60,000 nt of DNA from Takakia lepidozioides (GCA_030704615.1 CM060731.1:9674001-9734000); one strand, 5' to 3'; numbered from the stretch's first letter, positions 30,265 through 42,430 are shown. Notes: generated from the sequence alone by a model not told the origin. Numbers and translations are program-made.

Positions 30265-31794
30265 TGTTAGAGAGTTTGTTCACTTCAATGTAACTGATGC
30301 TCCTGAATAACAAGTTGGATATTATTAGATACTTTTGCTATTCATGTCATGACAGACAGAGAAAAGGCAGAGGAGTGCAGATAGGAATAGCACTAGGACT
30401 TCAAATAGAAATATCTAAAGTTGAGGTTTGTGTATTTAAGTAGGCACTTCAGGCCATTGAATCAATCTCTTTCAATCTCTCTTTGGAATAAAGTGTATCT
30501 CTCGAGTATGATGCAGAAACATATATTTGTCTCTGTTTCTATATAGTTAGCATGATTGTATGCTAAAGTACTCATCGTCTTTCCTCCTGTGAAACTTCTG
30601 TATTTAAGTCACCATGACTTCTAGTGCAACCACCAGCTCTAAGAAGAATTCAGGTCAACAGGTTATGGGCCCACTAGGTTCAGATGAGTTAGTGTCAAAG
30701 CTCCTACAGACGTCACCACCAAATTGAACTTTCATCTATGGAAGTTCAAGATGTCCAAGGTGTTGAAAGAGAGGAACCTTTGGAACATAGTGAAGGGCAC
30801 TGAGCATAGACCTTCAGAAAGTGATACTTCAAATAGGTTGCAGTATGATGAGAGGGATCAGAGAGCACATGCTCTAGATTCTAAGTTTACAGGAATCTGA
30901 ATTGATGCATGTGCGTACAGCTATAATTGCTAAAGAGACATGGGATAAGTTGGAGGCTCAATATGAGCAGAACGCATTAGCAAACAAACCATACCTTCTA
31001 AGACAGCTGATGAACATACAGATGCAGCCAGGAGACACCATGACAAGTCACATCAATAAGCTTAGAGAATTGTCACTACAGCTAGATGCCGTGGGAGAGT
31101 CAGTGAGTGATGGCATGTTAGTAATGATTTTGTTATTAAGCTTGCTAGAGGAGTGCGAGAGAACTATCACAACCTCATTACTGCTCTAGAAACTAGGACA
31201 AATGCTCTGAAGTTGGAACTTGTAAGTGGGAGGTTGCTACATGAGGAGTTGGAGATGGAGATGAAGACAGAATGGACATCTTCAAGTGATGAAAAAGCTT
31301 TTCATATGTACAGAATCTGAAGGGGAAACCCAAACAAGAGTCATATGGACAGAAAAAGCAACAACCGTAGAAAAAGTTTAAGTGGAGAGGCAATTGTAAC
31401 AATTGCCATGAGCCCCGCCACTAGGCACGAGACCCGCATCCAAAGAGGTTCACAGAAGAAGGGGCAAGCACATACAGTTGAGAATGCCTTTGTTACAGGT
31501 CCAGAAGCTTCGAAATCAGGGAGTTGGTATGTTGCCTCTGGTGCCTCACAACATATGTCTTTTCAGAGAGAATCATTCTCAGATTTGATACTTTTGCTAT
31601 TCATGTCATGACATACAGAAAAAAAGGCAGAGGAGTGCAGATAGGAATAGCACTAAGACTTCAAATAGAAATATCTAAAGTTGAGGTTTGTATATTTAAA
31701 TAGGCAGTTGAGGCCGTTGAATCAATCTCTTTCAATCTCTATCTGGAATAAAGTGTCTCTCTTTGTCTCTGTTTCTATATAGTTAGCATGATTG
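30265..31794 (+). mobile_element. Ty1/copia element with internal deletion
   Basis: A 5' LTR from TGTTAG at 30265 to about 30558 is followed by Gag and the start of protease. The sequence then jumps directly into LTR sequence again at 31587. 30328-30558 and 31587-31794 are near-identical direct repeats. RT, RNase H and integrase are deleted, and the 3' LTR lacks its first about 60 bp. No clear target duplication is visible. Confidence 0.85.
30614..31590 (+). pseudogene. copia Gag and protease start
   Basis: ATG at 30614 (MTSSATTSS). After a frameshift, LNFHLWKFKMSKVLKE and LWNIVKGTE match the conserved start of copia Gag. IAKETWDKLEAQYEQN to LRELSLQLDAVGE (30930-31100) matches the UBN2-type Gag core. 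A degraded zinc knuckle (CNNCHEPRH) lies near 31405. Protease begins WYVASGASQHMS near 31530; the usual VDSGAS has its catalytic Asp changed to Ala. Frameshifts and stops make it a relic. Confidence 0.8.
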
Positions 31795-32004
31795 GAGGTT
31801 GAGTTTTCCATGAGCAGTGAGCAGGTTTTGCCGAACAGTGCCAAACTTAAGGGAATATTCATGGAATATATCAGTGCCGAGCCTATGTGGAGGAATATTC
31901 TTCCGAACCTGTGCCGAGCCTATGCCGAACCAGTTTGGACCACTTTCGAACCTATGGCACTGTTCGGCACCGAACAGTGCCGGCACCTACGTTTTCTAAA
32001 AAAC

Positions 32005-32041
<37 letters not shown>

Positions 32042-32340
32042 GTTTGTTCCCTTAAATATTTTTTTAGTGTGTGAAATGGTGTTCGGTGCCGAACCTTCAA
32101 CATTTGAGGGGTTATATGCAATATAAATTTAGTAAAAATCTCATTTGGAATCCAAAATGGGAATATTCTATAAACCGAACCTATTCCGTACAAGATTTTA
32201 TAGGTGGCTGGGAAGCGAAGGATTAAATAGGGGTGACGGGCGATCATGGGGCTTAGTCCAAACATTGTAACAAGTGTTAGGCCAATGGATGCTAGTTGTG
32301 AAGACATTGAGGTGTGCAATATCCCTCAACATGATGATGA
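31795..32340. repeat. Palindrome-rich segment with poly-T
   Basis: Contains repeated CCGAAC / GTTCGG words. One perfect inverted repeat, GGCACTGTTCGG-CA-CCGAACAGTGCC, lies at 31956-31981, and a further GTTCGGTGCCGAAC lies near 32081. A run of 34 T lies at 32007-32040. It looks like a foldback or MITE-type insert; ends not defined. Confidence 0.6.
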
Positions 32341-32389
32341 ATTCAATGTTTTCTGAGTTTATGTGATGTGATTAAACATCATCTGCCAC

Positions 32390-32620
32390 TTCGAAAGAAG
32401 ACCGAACATATATGAGAGTAAGGATGGAATGGATGGAGAAAAGAAAGGACCAAACAACTAAGAGAGCGATGATATCAAGGGAGCACAAAAGTATTGGTTC
32501 CAACATGACAGAGAAGCGGAACAGAGACGGATAGGGGTCAATCGACGAGGAGCGTAGGGATCGATTGAGATAGAGGATCGAACAAATTGAGGATCAAGAA
32601 AAGAGGGGACAGTTCTTGTT
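32390..32620 (+). repeat. Purine-rich dispersed repeat
   Basis: Shares AGACCGAACATATATGAGAG and following words with 25848 onward, then GAGCACAAAAGTATTGGTTC, like 56028. The next part, to about 33250, is anonymous AT-rich DNA without recognised genes. Confidence 0.65.
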
Positions 32621-33249
32621 GGTCACGTTTGGTTGTTGTGATCTAATCCCCGCATTGATCATGATCTCTACACATGTACTTTTGGTGTTCATTGTACATT
32701 GATCACCCAATATGGTAATGATTGCCTGCAGACATGAGCAAAAAACCAATTGTGTTAGTTAGAATACATTGCTTGGATGCCCTCATCCTCCCTTGGATGT
32801 ATTCTCTCCCAAGGTTATTTTGCTTGGCCTCTTAATCGATTTCTGCCCCACCAAGATTTCATTTTAACCCTTAAGTGCCTAGGTTCAAAAAAATATCACA
32901 CTCTACCTTCACTACCCCAACCCACTACGTGAAATTTCTACCTATCAACATTCATCCATGTGGATATACCTTACCTTGTGATGTAGATCTGCCACCTGCA
33001 CCCCCACACAAAACATGGGAGGAATCCATTGTAAATTTTACAAGATTATAATGATTTTAGTGGGACGAATTCATTTTCACCTCGAACTAAAATCACAATT
33101 TTCCGCTTTGATCATGCAATGGAACAAGCAATTTCATTTTGCTTTGTAGTGTGAAACTTCACTATTCCTACTCTATCATGGTAGGTGATCCATGAACCCA
33201 CCAAATTTCAGCAAAAACTAAGCTATATGCAACACACCTCCAAAGCCAG

Positions 33250-33355
33250 ATGCTTGAAAATGGAGACCACCTTGCACACAAAACACATAAACTTTGTGAA
33301 TTTTGGATATTCCTTTTGACAAAGCCACGTGGCAAGGAAATTTGAAGTTCAAATG
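33250..33355 (+). repeat. Dispersed repeat, copy 3
   Basis: GCTTGAAAATGGAGACCACC, TTGCACACAAAACACATAAA, and GAAATTTGAAGTTCAAATG align with the copies at 5757 and 26685. Confidence 0.65.
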
Positions 33356-33399
33356 TCCTACCTCCTCAGGCCAAGCTTTGCTTTCATAGATAGAATGTC

Positions 33400-33822
33400 T
33401 TCAGTGCTATGCTAAGGCCCGTTGATACCTTCCACTTGGCCCCTCTTGGGCTGTCCTTTCTCTTTCGCCATCTCCAGTTGCCTGCCCTCTCACCTTCTCT
33501 CATCTGCTCTCCTTCTAGTCTTGGAAGCATAAGCATCTTCATTCTGGTTCTCAACCAGGTTAATTTTCATGATATGCCAGTTCAATGGTAGGAATGCTCT
33601 TGTTGTGTGAGAGAGGTTATTTTCAGGGGTCTGTAATGTACCTAGTATTGCGTTCATTGATCGAGAGTTATCCAGCACGACCAACCGTGAGATCAGCCTT
33701 ATGGCAGACTACGGGCACTTAAAGGGTTTAATTTTTCCCTTCAATAATCTTATCAATAAAAGTTCTATCAGGGCCTCTGTCCCCTGTTCGGGTAAAAATA
33801 AAAATAAAATAAAAAATAAAGT
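33400..33822 (+). repeat. Probable LINE 3' end with A-rich tail
   Basis: Non-coding sequence ends AATAATCTTATCAATAAAAG and, after a short GC stretch, an (AAATA)-type tail at 33795-33822, directly before the unit C boundary at about 33838. Resembles the tail at 26500. Weak call. Confidence 0.3.
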
Positions 33823-33837
33823 CTACAATCTACGATC

Positions 33838-34164
33838 GATGATGTTGTTGAAGAACGGTTTGGTTGTGTGGGTGGACCTTGACAATGTTAACCAGGCACC
33901 CACACCATCACTCCCCAGGATCCACCTGGACAGCTTTGTTGTGTCACCCCTAATTAGTAATAGGAATGGGATCCAGGGGTCTCTTGGGTGAGCAACACAT
34001 TGATTAAGGGGTCCATTCAAGGTCACGCACACATTTAGGTGTTTGCACCTTAGATTATTTCATGATTCTAGTTTTAAGTTCCTTGTCAAGTTCCGCAAAA
34101 ACAGCAATGAAGCAGCACAACCAACGTACCCGCAGATCTGTGTATATTTTGTACTTACCTCTTA
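33838..34164. repeat. Segmental duplication unit C, left part
   Basis: Matches 26820-27142 of unit B word for word with few changes (GTTAACCAGGCACCCACACC, GGATCCACCTGGACAGCTTT). It stops at the TTA target (34162-34164), where the Harbinger element begins. The unit resumes at 44974. Confidence 0.9.
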
Positions 34165-34178
34165 GGCCCCGGCCGCAC
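34165..34178 (+). repeat. Harbinger left terminal inverted repeat
   Basis: GGCCCCGGCCGCAC, perfect inverse of 44960-44973. Just inside lie the palindrome CGGTTAGCTAACCG (34183-34196) and further GTTAAC/CCGGTTA words to about 34300, probable transposase-binding sites. Confidence 0.92.
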
Positions 34179-34732
34179 CTGCCGGTTAGCTAACCGACGG
34201 CTAACCGGCCAGTTAAGTGACCGGCCCGATAGTTAATTAAGGACCCAACCGCACCTGCCATCTAGTTAACTGGGCACGTCGCGGTTAACAAACCGTGCTA
34301 CTGCCCGGTTTTCTTTCTTGCCCGCGCGAACCACTTTCTCTCTCCCCGTGTTTAGCCTCCAGGGTCGTCCCTGAAATCCTGTTTCTTCACTGGTACTTCT
34401 CTACTTGGCCACTAGCATGGACGCTTCTCACTGCGCCGCACAACTGCATTCCAAAATGGTGTCTTTTTTTTTCCCACAGAGTTACGAAGCTTCCCCGCTC
34501 AGGAAAAAGGTTGTTTTCTCTTGGATCAAAGGCTGATACATGTGTTGTATGCTTCAGTTTCAAGTCTGTGGCACAAATAGACACCGAATGCCGTGAACAT
34601 ATGTAGGTCTTTAGCTGAGGGTTGGTTGTGTGGTACATGCATATGTGCAGTAGCTTGAATTAAGTTGCATCAAGTTGAATAAACTTGAGCAAGAAGTAGC
34701 TTAAGTTTAGGGGGTTGGATGTCATGGCAGTG

Positions 34733-35039
34733 GGCCCAGTCAGGTAAAGGACGTGCACATCAAGAGGAGGTTGTGCGGACTCTCACTAATACGCTGGAAA
34801 CTGGAAATGTGCGTTTCTCTTTTACATTAATGAAGCTGTTGTGATAATCACAATGTTAATGCTCCTGCTTGAAGCTAATTTTATGGTCTGGCTTGTGGAA
34901 GTTGAGGGGGCTTGACAAGGAGGGAGAATACTGAGTTGGGTAATGGGGAAAGGCATGCAGTTACCACATCTACTGTTTTATGGGATCCTGGTACTGGCAA
35001 AACATCCACTACACCAGCAATTGTTCATCAACTTTTTAG
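34733..35039 (+). pseudogene. Captured replication factor C subunit fragment (two exons, one intron)
   Basis: Exon 34733-34808 reads SQVKDV, then after a 1-nt loss AHQEEVVRTLTNTLETGN. A GT...AG intron follows. Exon 34961-35039 reads LPHLLFYG, then after another shift DPGTGKTSTTPAIVHQLF. This matches the start of the RFC2/RFC4-type clamp-loader ATPase, including the Walker A GxPGTGKT with its first Pro changed to Asp. RFC loads PCNA onto DNA. Retention of the intron shows capture at the DNA level rather than from mRNA. Both frameshifts make it non-functional. The rest of RFC is not seen nearby. Confidence 0.85.
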
Positions 35040-36017
35040 GTGAGATGCCTCTCTTGCCCTCTGATTGTAGTAAGCGTAAGAGGTGATTAATCAGACAAAT
35101 GATTTATTGTTCGCTGAATTACTTGTTTGAATCTGAATTACTGTTCCAGCCCGCAAACAGATCCTCAGTTTTCCAGCATCATGAAAAATGTTCAAAAATT
35201 GTGGGGTTTGATATCCATGAAGCAAGGTTTTCAACACACAGCACTCATGTGCGCTCATTGTGTATAGTTACGAAGCCAAATCACCACCTGTGATGCGCAC
35301 AAGAACTCACAACCACTAACGTAACCGCAGTACACCATGTGGCATATTACTTTGAGCATAAGACGCAGAATTCTCTACCCACCCAACGTCTTAAAACATG
35401 CAGCCAGTTCATCTATTATAGCATGTTCTCTGCAGCACAAAGCAATGGCTGCGAGGACCGCAGTCAGCAAACATCGAACACACCGTGCAGAATCGGCAGT
35501 GTAGATATAACACATAAACCAATGTTGTATGATGGTAGCAGTATGACGCAGCTTGGTACTAGTGGTAATTTCATAGTGCCTCAATGTGGGGGGCCTTGAT
35601 TGGTGCTTGTAGAATCCATGGCAATGTGGAGCTAAATTTCTATGTGGGAGGGGCTGGTTGTTGAAAGGTCCAATATCCATCCACTTAGTTCTCACAAGCA
35701 TATCTGAAAACCATCTATGCAGGTATCTACCCCAGGGATTACCAGTGAGGTGAACATGCAAGTAGAGCTGTCACCCACCATTTCGGTTCCTGCCAGGGTG
35801 TGTAGGGCATAGCCATCCAGTCTTCCTGCAAATGCACTACTATAGTTTTCCATCTATCGTCAGTTATGTTGTTTGCCCTTTATGGTTGACTTGCTGGAGG
35901 CCTACTGATTCCCTTTTCATTGCAATGTGAGATAAGGAAGGGTTTTTATGTTCTGCTTGTTTCCTGCCAGTAATGGTGGGTTGTATGTGTTACAACCATG
36001 TCATTTATTGAAAACAG
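35040..36017. other. Harbinger interior, unassigned
   Basis: No firm gene. The part at 35740-35795 reads VNMQVELSPTISVPAR, which could be an exon preceding the one at 36018. The remainder shows no recognisable motifs. Confidence 0.3.
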
Positions 36018-36119
36018 GGTGACGACGTGACTGTTGGTACTGTGTCATCTTGGATGGCAGGCCTTCCAGTGAAAACCGACTTTGCCAAGGCAGATCCCAA
36101 CTTGCAGTTGGCTCAGCCG
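36018..36119 (+). pseudogene. Probable captured exon of an unidentified gene
   Basis: Between an acceptor-like GAAAACAG and a donor-like GTAATG lies a 102-nt stop-free frame of 34 codons, including VSSWMAGLPVKTDFAKADP. Its composition looks like a real protein exon, and it sits among other captured gene pieces. I do not recognise the protein. Whether it belongs with the stretch at 35740-35795 is unknown. Confidence 0.4.
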
Positions 36120-37560
36120 GTAATGTTTACTACATCCAGCTGCTACGTATTCCCGTGCACAAATCAACTTCTGGGGAGCGCTGTCCAGTTGGGGCATGCT
36201 GGAGATTCTGAGGAGACACACCAAACGTGCGGAAACATTTGTATTAATATAAAACAACACAGATGTGCTCATTTGGCCAGTGCTATGACATGGACCACAA
36301 ACCCAACCTGACCTCCAAAGATTTTTTCTGAGACATGAGTATCTGCTGCCTCTGGCTCTCACGTTTATGTCATGCTTCTTTAAATACTGTGGAACCTGCA
36401 TGTTCACCTTATGTTATATCACTACCACAGATACATCAAGTCGACAACTTATCGTGTTGCCACATGGGTTGGGATTCTGTCATGAACTATGCACAACGTT
36501 ACATCGAGCTCCAAGGAGGCTGATCACGTAGGTCTCTTTGAATGTGAATCAACCAGAAATTGGTGGTACATTCACAAAGAGTTCAGTGCAATCTGAAGTT
36601 TGATGGACAACACACCAAGAGGCTTGGGCTGAGATAGCAAGTGCGAGGCCATCCAATGTATAGGTCTGAATTCAAAGCATGTGATCTGGGGGCATGTGAT
36701 TTTGTGTTGGCGTCTTTCCACATGGGCTGTGATTCTGAAGATCCAAGGAGGGTGATTATGAAGACTGCTTGTCACCCATTTTCTGGTCGGGAGTATGTAA
36801 CCTTGAAATGACACCACCACAGTCATTTTGATGAGTGCACGTCAAATTCTAACATAGTCCCAGTCAAGGACTCCCAAGGGTAAACGTGGTTATTCCTACC
36901 TTGAGCTAATGCCATCAACTGCTTCCCACTGATCCTACTATCTGGTGATTGCAGCATGATATACTTTCCAGACCAGGCCTACCACTATGCTAGCAAAATC
37001 AGAAACATACAGGGCTTGACCTGGGCAAACTCAGGCTCTGGCCATGAACTCCACTGCCCCATTAATGGACCCACCACGCCACTACAAGATACAATATGCA
37101 AACACCGCCTCCCACTTAGGCCTGACATCAAGCAATCGTGTACCCATCACAATCTAACATCTCCACCATCAACCCATATCTCGAGTTTTACCCAGATCTG
37201 TTTCAAACCCAAAATCAACCCCCCAGATAGCAGCATACATCCACCTGCCCCCTCCAAGGGCTGACATGCCCGCACATAGCACTTCAACACTCCAGACTTC
37301 GTGAATAATTTGCTCCACTCTGACACACCATTGCCAATTACTGCTATGATCGAAGGCAAAAAATTACTCTTGCATTGTATGGCGCTACAACCATCTCATA
37401 TGCTACTGAGGAGCTTTCAATCAATTATCATGCTGCTATATCCAAATCCTGCAACAATCAAAATTCAAAAAATGTTGTTTTACAGAACAACTATACACTG
37501 GGACAAGCATACCAGGAAACAAAATTGTCATCACATTAACAAGTTGTCCTCTGGCACATC
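36120..37560. other. Harbinger interior, unassigned
   Basis: No recognised coding or repeat features. Short frames are present on both strands but none is supported. A pair of similar phrases (CCACATGGG(T/C)TG(G/T)GATTCTG) occurs near 36460 and 36718, suggesting a degraded local duplication. Confidence 0.35.
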
Positions 37561-37561
37561 A

Positions 37562-38100
37562 CACTAGTAGAAAATCCGGCTTTTACGTCTGCTATTTTCC
37601 AGTCGTATCAGCCTTTTATGACTGCATGACTGCCCAGTTAGATAAACCCAGTCAGTTGTGACAAATGAGTCGTAAGCGCCATAGAGTCGTATCTGCCAGT
37701 CGTGGAGCTCACTGTTGACGTGGCAACAGGGACGCCTAATCATAGTCATTGATAAGACCGTAGTAAATGACTGCGAATCCATGTCAGCGTCATGTGGATA
37801 TGCCACGTGTCACAACAAAGGGAAGGCGACAGGGTCTTCACTACTGGCATATACGCCTTTCGCGGATTAACCCCATGACAACACGTGGACAATACCGGGC
37901 ATGACACGTGGCACGACAGGATGAAGAGAGGGGGTCTTCCAAGACTGGCATGTATGACTTCCGCAGTTTAACCCCAGGACAACACGTGACATCAATTTAT
38001 GCATAATGGGAGTGGTCGTTATGACTGGAACATATGACTTCGAGGGACGGACTCTGGATACCGCACGTGGCGCGGGTATGGGCAAACACGTGGGGTTACA
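37562..38100 (+). repeat. CACTA-like left terminus and subterminal repeats
   Basis: CACTAGTAGAAAATCCGGC at 37562 is a typical CACTA end. It is followed by GTCGTATC-type words and by three roughly 80-100 bp units, each with a CATATACG/CATGTATGAC start and one or two CACGTG cores. Similar words (GTAGTCGTATCTACC, GGCATATACGTCTT) occur near 43140-43230, which may be the other side of a nested element. A matching right end was not found. Confidence 0.5.
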
Positions 38101-38471
38101 ATGAAAGTGCCACATGGAGAGGGTCTTTGGATGGGAGGCAGTCGTATACATGACTGTGTCGAGGCTGCCAAGGTAAACTTACATAATACTCGAATACTAT
38201 AAGGAAAAAAATAAAATACAAACTAATACACCAAGCAAGGCAACAAGTTGTGTGGTAGTAGACAAACAATGAAACATGACAGCACCATTGAAATTGGAAC
38301 ATCGATTCAAACACAACGTAACTTAATGTTTCATTGATCCGTTCCAACAGAGGAACACACTCATGAATTCCGGCTTGGATTACTGCATAGAGTACCCAAA
38401 ATCTAAGCACTGCCAAGTGTACACCACCTACCACCCGGTGGTGCTACAAAAAAACCACAAAGCTGCAAAGT

Positions 38472-38690
38472 CTAACATGCAAAGTCATACATGTTGACAA
38501 GGGTGTTGAATAGAAAAACATTTGGCGTGAATCCACTTTGGATAATGTGAGTGTGCGCCTGCTTTCCAGCTTCCAGACCTTCCATCTTGATGCACTCAAG
38601 CAAGAGACAGACATGTATCTGAATCTGCTGAAATGCCTCTGTGGAAGCCTTCTTTTCATCTGCCTGACCACATTTCACAAAAGATGGAAC
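38472..38690 (-). pseudogene. Captured PPR-gene fragment
   Basis: The minus strand reads KCGQADE, a degraded spacer, then MEGLEAGKQAHTHIIQSGF and NVFLFNTLVNMY. This is the typical junction of PPR motifs in plant PLS-type pentatricopeptide proteins (LExGKQxHxxIIxSGF...NxLVxMY). These proteins bind organellar RNA. The fragment covers about two motifs, with no start codon context or continuation, so it is a captured piece rather than a gene. Confidence 0.8.
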
Positions 38691-38699
38691 TCAGGCATG

Positions 38700-40530
38700 A
38701 GATGCTGAATTGCAAACAGTCAATACCACTCAGAGAGATCCTTACAAACTGATGGGATACTTGAACTGAAGCTCATACTATAGCTTCAATTTTATCGGTG
38801 TGGTTGGACAGCACGGATCCATATCTCAGCTCAATTTGTCTAGCTATCTCATACAGCCTGGATCAAGTACTTATGACCAGTGTCCCCAAAAAGATAATGT
38901 GACAAATTGGTTGAAAAGGACAACGAGTGTCTGCAATAAAATGGAAATTGTTCGGCTGAATGAAGGAGGCCTAACACAGGGTTGTCACATGGTGCACCTC
39001 AATAGTTGTTGTGTTGTCCGCAACCAATGCCACACCATTTTCTGCCTTGACCTCCTTTTCCCCATTGCTACCTACTGCTGGAATTAGCATGGCTCATGTT
39101 CTTGGGCTGTCTTTCGAAGATTCCAATTTTCCATACTATGATGAAGACTCCATTGGCTGTGTTGAAGAAGCTTCATCCATGCAGCTTCAGCAGCGCTAGA
39201 AAATATGAACAATGTCATAAGCAAATCTGAGTAATGTCAAGGGCACAGCTGTAGGCCAGGGTCATCACACATGCATGTCTCGCTGAAGAAGTTACTCTAG
39301 TTTACTCCTTCAGAAGCCAAAGTATTGTCAATGACAAAGGTACAGACATGCAGCAAAACAGAGCCAGACATCCACCAGCATAACCTAGAATTGCCAGGAC
39401 CATTATTTTGGTAGGATACGTCCAGAATAGTACGAAGGACTGTCCAACCAGCCCCCACACACAAGTTCAGTGCATCAATCAGTACAAGGTGCTGAGCATA
39501 CATGCTATACATGCTTTTCCTACCTTCACCTCCTTCAACACAGCAAACAGATGAAGAACTCTGCACCTAGGTGCCCCTAAAAACCTTTCATCTATAAGGA
39601 TCTTCACCAATCTTGCAAAAACTCAACTCAACCAGATACTTTCATGGCAGAGAGGCGTCATTCACTCATTCCGCTACCCATTTCAGCCATGAAACATAGG
39701 CAAGTGCATGTCCTCGAAAAATATGAGGAATAGCCTAAGAGCGCCACTGGTAAAGATACGGAGGGTCAAAAGAAGGAAGTGGAACACACCATAAACCCTT
39801 GAGTGATGCCATCAAAGGTAATCCGCTGCCATGAATCAAAGTAAGAGAAGATGTTGAACTTGGTTTTGGCTGCAATGCCTGCTGATGCTAGTATCATGAT
39901 CACAAAATAGCAAAGAAAGAAGGAAGAACTTGTAGTTACGAGCTCCAACACAGTTGACCACCCAAACACAGTGGTGCATGGTCCATCTTCAAAATGCATC
40001 GCCCACCTGTCCATTGCTATTCCATCCCATCCATCACTTGTCCACTTGATCTCTTACTACATTGGACACAAATGCAACAGTTACTACAACATGTAGCATG
40101 CCTACAGTGGCATGGTTATTCTCATACCATAGACAGGCTTGCTTGTTCGGTTATTCCTCAAGGGATTTTGGGACCAGTGGGGCTCTGGACAAGTGCTTGT
40201 GGAGTGGAAACTATAAGGACTCAACAATAATGGGCTGCTTACAAAGAGCATTGGTCACATAGGAGTGACAGGACTTCCGGGAGTTCACAACGTACTCAGA
40301 ATGCTAAATCAACCACAGCACTTTGAGGCAAATGGAGCAAACACATCTAGTAGAATAAATAAGCTGTCAAGTATACAATACCCATTTCTCGATTCTGTTG
40401 CAACAACATAACCTTCAACAATAACATTAGTGAAGACTTGCATTACTCTCCTGAAAGTATTTACAGAACAGAAGGAACCTCTTAGGGTCCCACCCGTGGT
40501 ACCATTGACTGGGGTCAGAAAGTATTCATT
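38700..40530. other. Harbinger interior, unassigned
   Basis: Two stretches look somewhat protein-like but are unrecognised: MAHVLGLSFEDSNFPYYDED near 39089-39196 (+) and a hydrophobic minus-strand frame near 39990-39770 (TSSSFFLCYFVIMILASAG). They may be further captured exons. No splice-consistent model could be built. Confidence 0.3.
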
Positions 40531-40539
40531 CCACAGCTT

Positions 40540-42430
40540 CTCGTCTCTGTTACCTGTTTGTGGATACTTTCCTGTTGTCACAGTGGCAGTACCATGTGAA
40601 AGTCACTCCAAACTATCAAAGAATTCAACATGAAAATTTAGGGCCGATTCTGATAAGAGGGAAAAACAGGGTGAATTGTGTTGAAGAAGGTGCCTTGATT
40701 ACCAGAGCCTGGTTTTATCAATTGTGCCGCTGCTACCAGTTGACCATCTACCCCCATGCAGGTTTCTTGTACCTATCCTTCCACATCGAATCATAGGTAA
40801 TCTGGAGCTTCAGATCTGGCCCTCTTGGATGAATCTGGACCCACACTCTATCCCTGCTCCTCCAGGTCGGAAAAGCGTTCATTCCAAAGCTTCTCTTCAT
40901 CTCTGTTATCTGTTTTTGGGTACTTTCCTGCTGCCATATCGGCAATAACTTGTGAAAGTCACTTCAAACCACCACAGATCCACCCAACGAGCTAACTTAC
41001 AGAATTTAATATGCAAATCCAGGGCTGAGCAGAATGAGAGGGAAAAACAAGCTGAAATAGGTCGAAGAAGAAGGTATCTTTACCACATTGTCCTCGTCCT
41101 TGTGTCATGACCCATGGAGGATTTGACTGATCATGAACCCAAGAGGACCTCTTGTGTGTGCTGCTTGTGTCTGTAATCAGGTAATGTCGGATTGGTCCGT
41201 GAGAACCACCACTGTGCAACTGAGCGGGCAGAGATTGAAACACGACAAGGGTGAGATGTGTTGAAGAAGCAATGCCTTGTTCTACCAATTGTGTTGCTGC
41301 CCTTGCTGTTTCCAGTTGACCATCCACCCACGCAGATACTTTCCTGCTGCCACATCAGCAGAGACTTGTCAAAGTCACCCCAAACCACCAGAGATCCATC
41401 CAACGAGCTAACTTCCAGAATTCAATATGCATGTCAGGGCCAAGTCTGTCCAAAGCTTCTCCTCATCTCTGTTATCTGTTTTTCGACACTTTCCTGCAGT
41501 CACATCGGCATTAACTTGTCAAAGTCACTCTAAACGGCCACCACACATCCACCCCAACGAGCTCACTTACAGAATTCAATATGCATCTCGGGGCCAAGTC
41601 TGATGAGAGGGAAAACAAGCTGAAGAACTCCAGCCATGAACCTGTTACATGTCAAAATCACTCGAAAACCACCAGAGATCCATCAAGGAGCTAACTTGCA
41701 GAATTCAACATGGAAAATTGAGGGACGACTCTGATGACAGAGAAAAACAGGCTGAAATGTGTTGAAGAAGGTGCCTTCATTAGCAGTGCTAGTTGATACT
41801 GCACTAGCAGTGCCACTGCCAGTTGACCATCTGTTTCTTGTAGCTAACCTCCACAGGGAAGAGCTTGAAATCCGGGAATCTTGGATGAATCTGGAACCAC
41901 AATCTATCCCTGCACTCCTTCAGCTATCCATGCCTGTGTACAAATCGTGAATACATCCTCAGCCTTGCTGCAGCTAGCAGCTGAAGCAGCTGACACTGAC
42001 GCCCTAACCCTACCTACAGCAACATGTCAAAATCACTCCAAAACCACCATCGATGCACCAACGAGCTTCTCCTCATCTATGTTATCTGTTTTTGGATACC
42101 TTTACCTTCCTGCTGCCACATCGGCAGTAGCTTGTCAAAGTCACTCCTAACCACCACAGATCCACCCAACCAGCTAACTTACAGAATGAAATATGCATCT
42201 CGGGGCCGAGTCTGATGAGAGGGTAAAACAGGCAGAAATAGGTTGAAGAAGAAGGTGCCCTCATCACATTGTCCTCGACCTTGTGTCTTGACCAATGGAG
42301 GATTGGACTGACCATGAAACCGAGAGGACCTCTTGTGTGTGCTGTTTGTGTCTATAGTCAGGTAATGTCGGATCGGTCTGTGAGAGCGGCCACGGTGCAT
42401 TCGAGCAGGTAGAGATTGAAACACGGCGTG
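40540..42430 (+). repeat. Degenerate tandem repeats inside the Harbinger element
   Basis: The block CTTCTCNTCATCT(C/A)TGTTATCTGTTTTTG, CACATCGGCA, CTTGTCAAAGTCACTC, CCACAGATCCA, CAACGAGCTAACTTACAGAAT, TATGCATCTCGGGGCC and GATGAGAGGGAAAA recurs about six times (near 40540, 40885, 41335, 41455, 41640 and 42050). A second block with CAGTTGACCATC and GTTGAAGAAGGTGCC lies between some of them. Spacing is irregular. Confidence 0.75.

Noticed and set aside
31996-32319. Minus-strand frame ending in poly-Lys
   Set aside because: Generated by the 34-T run at 32007-32040.
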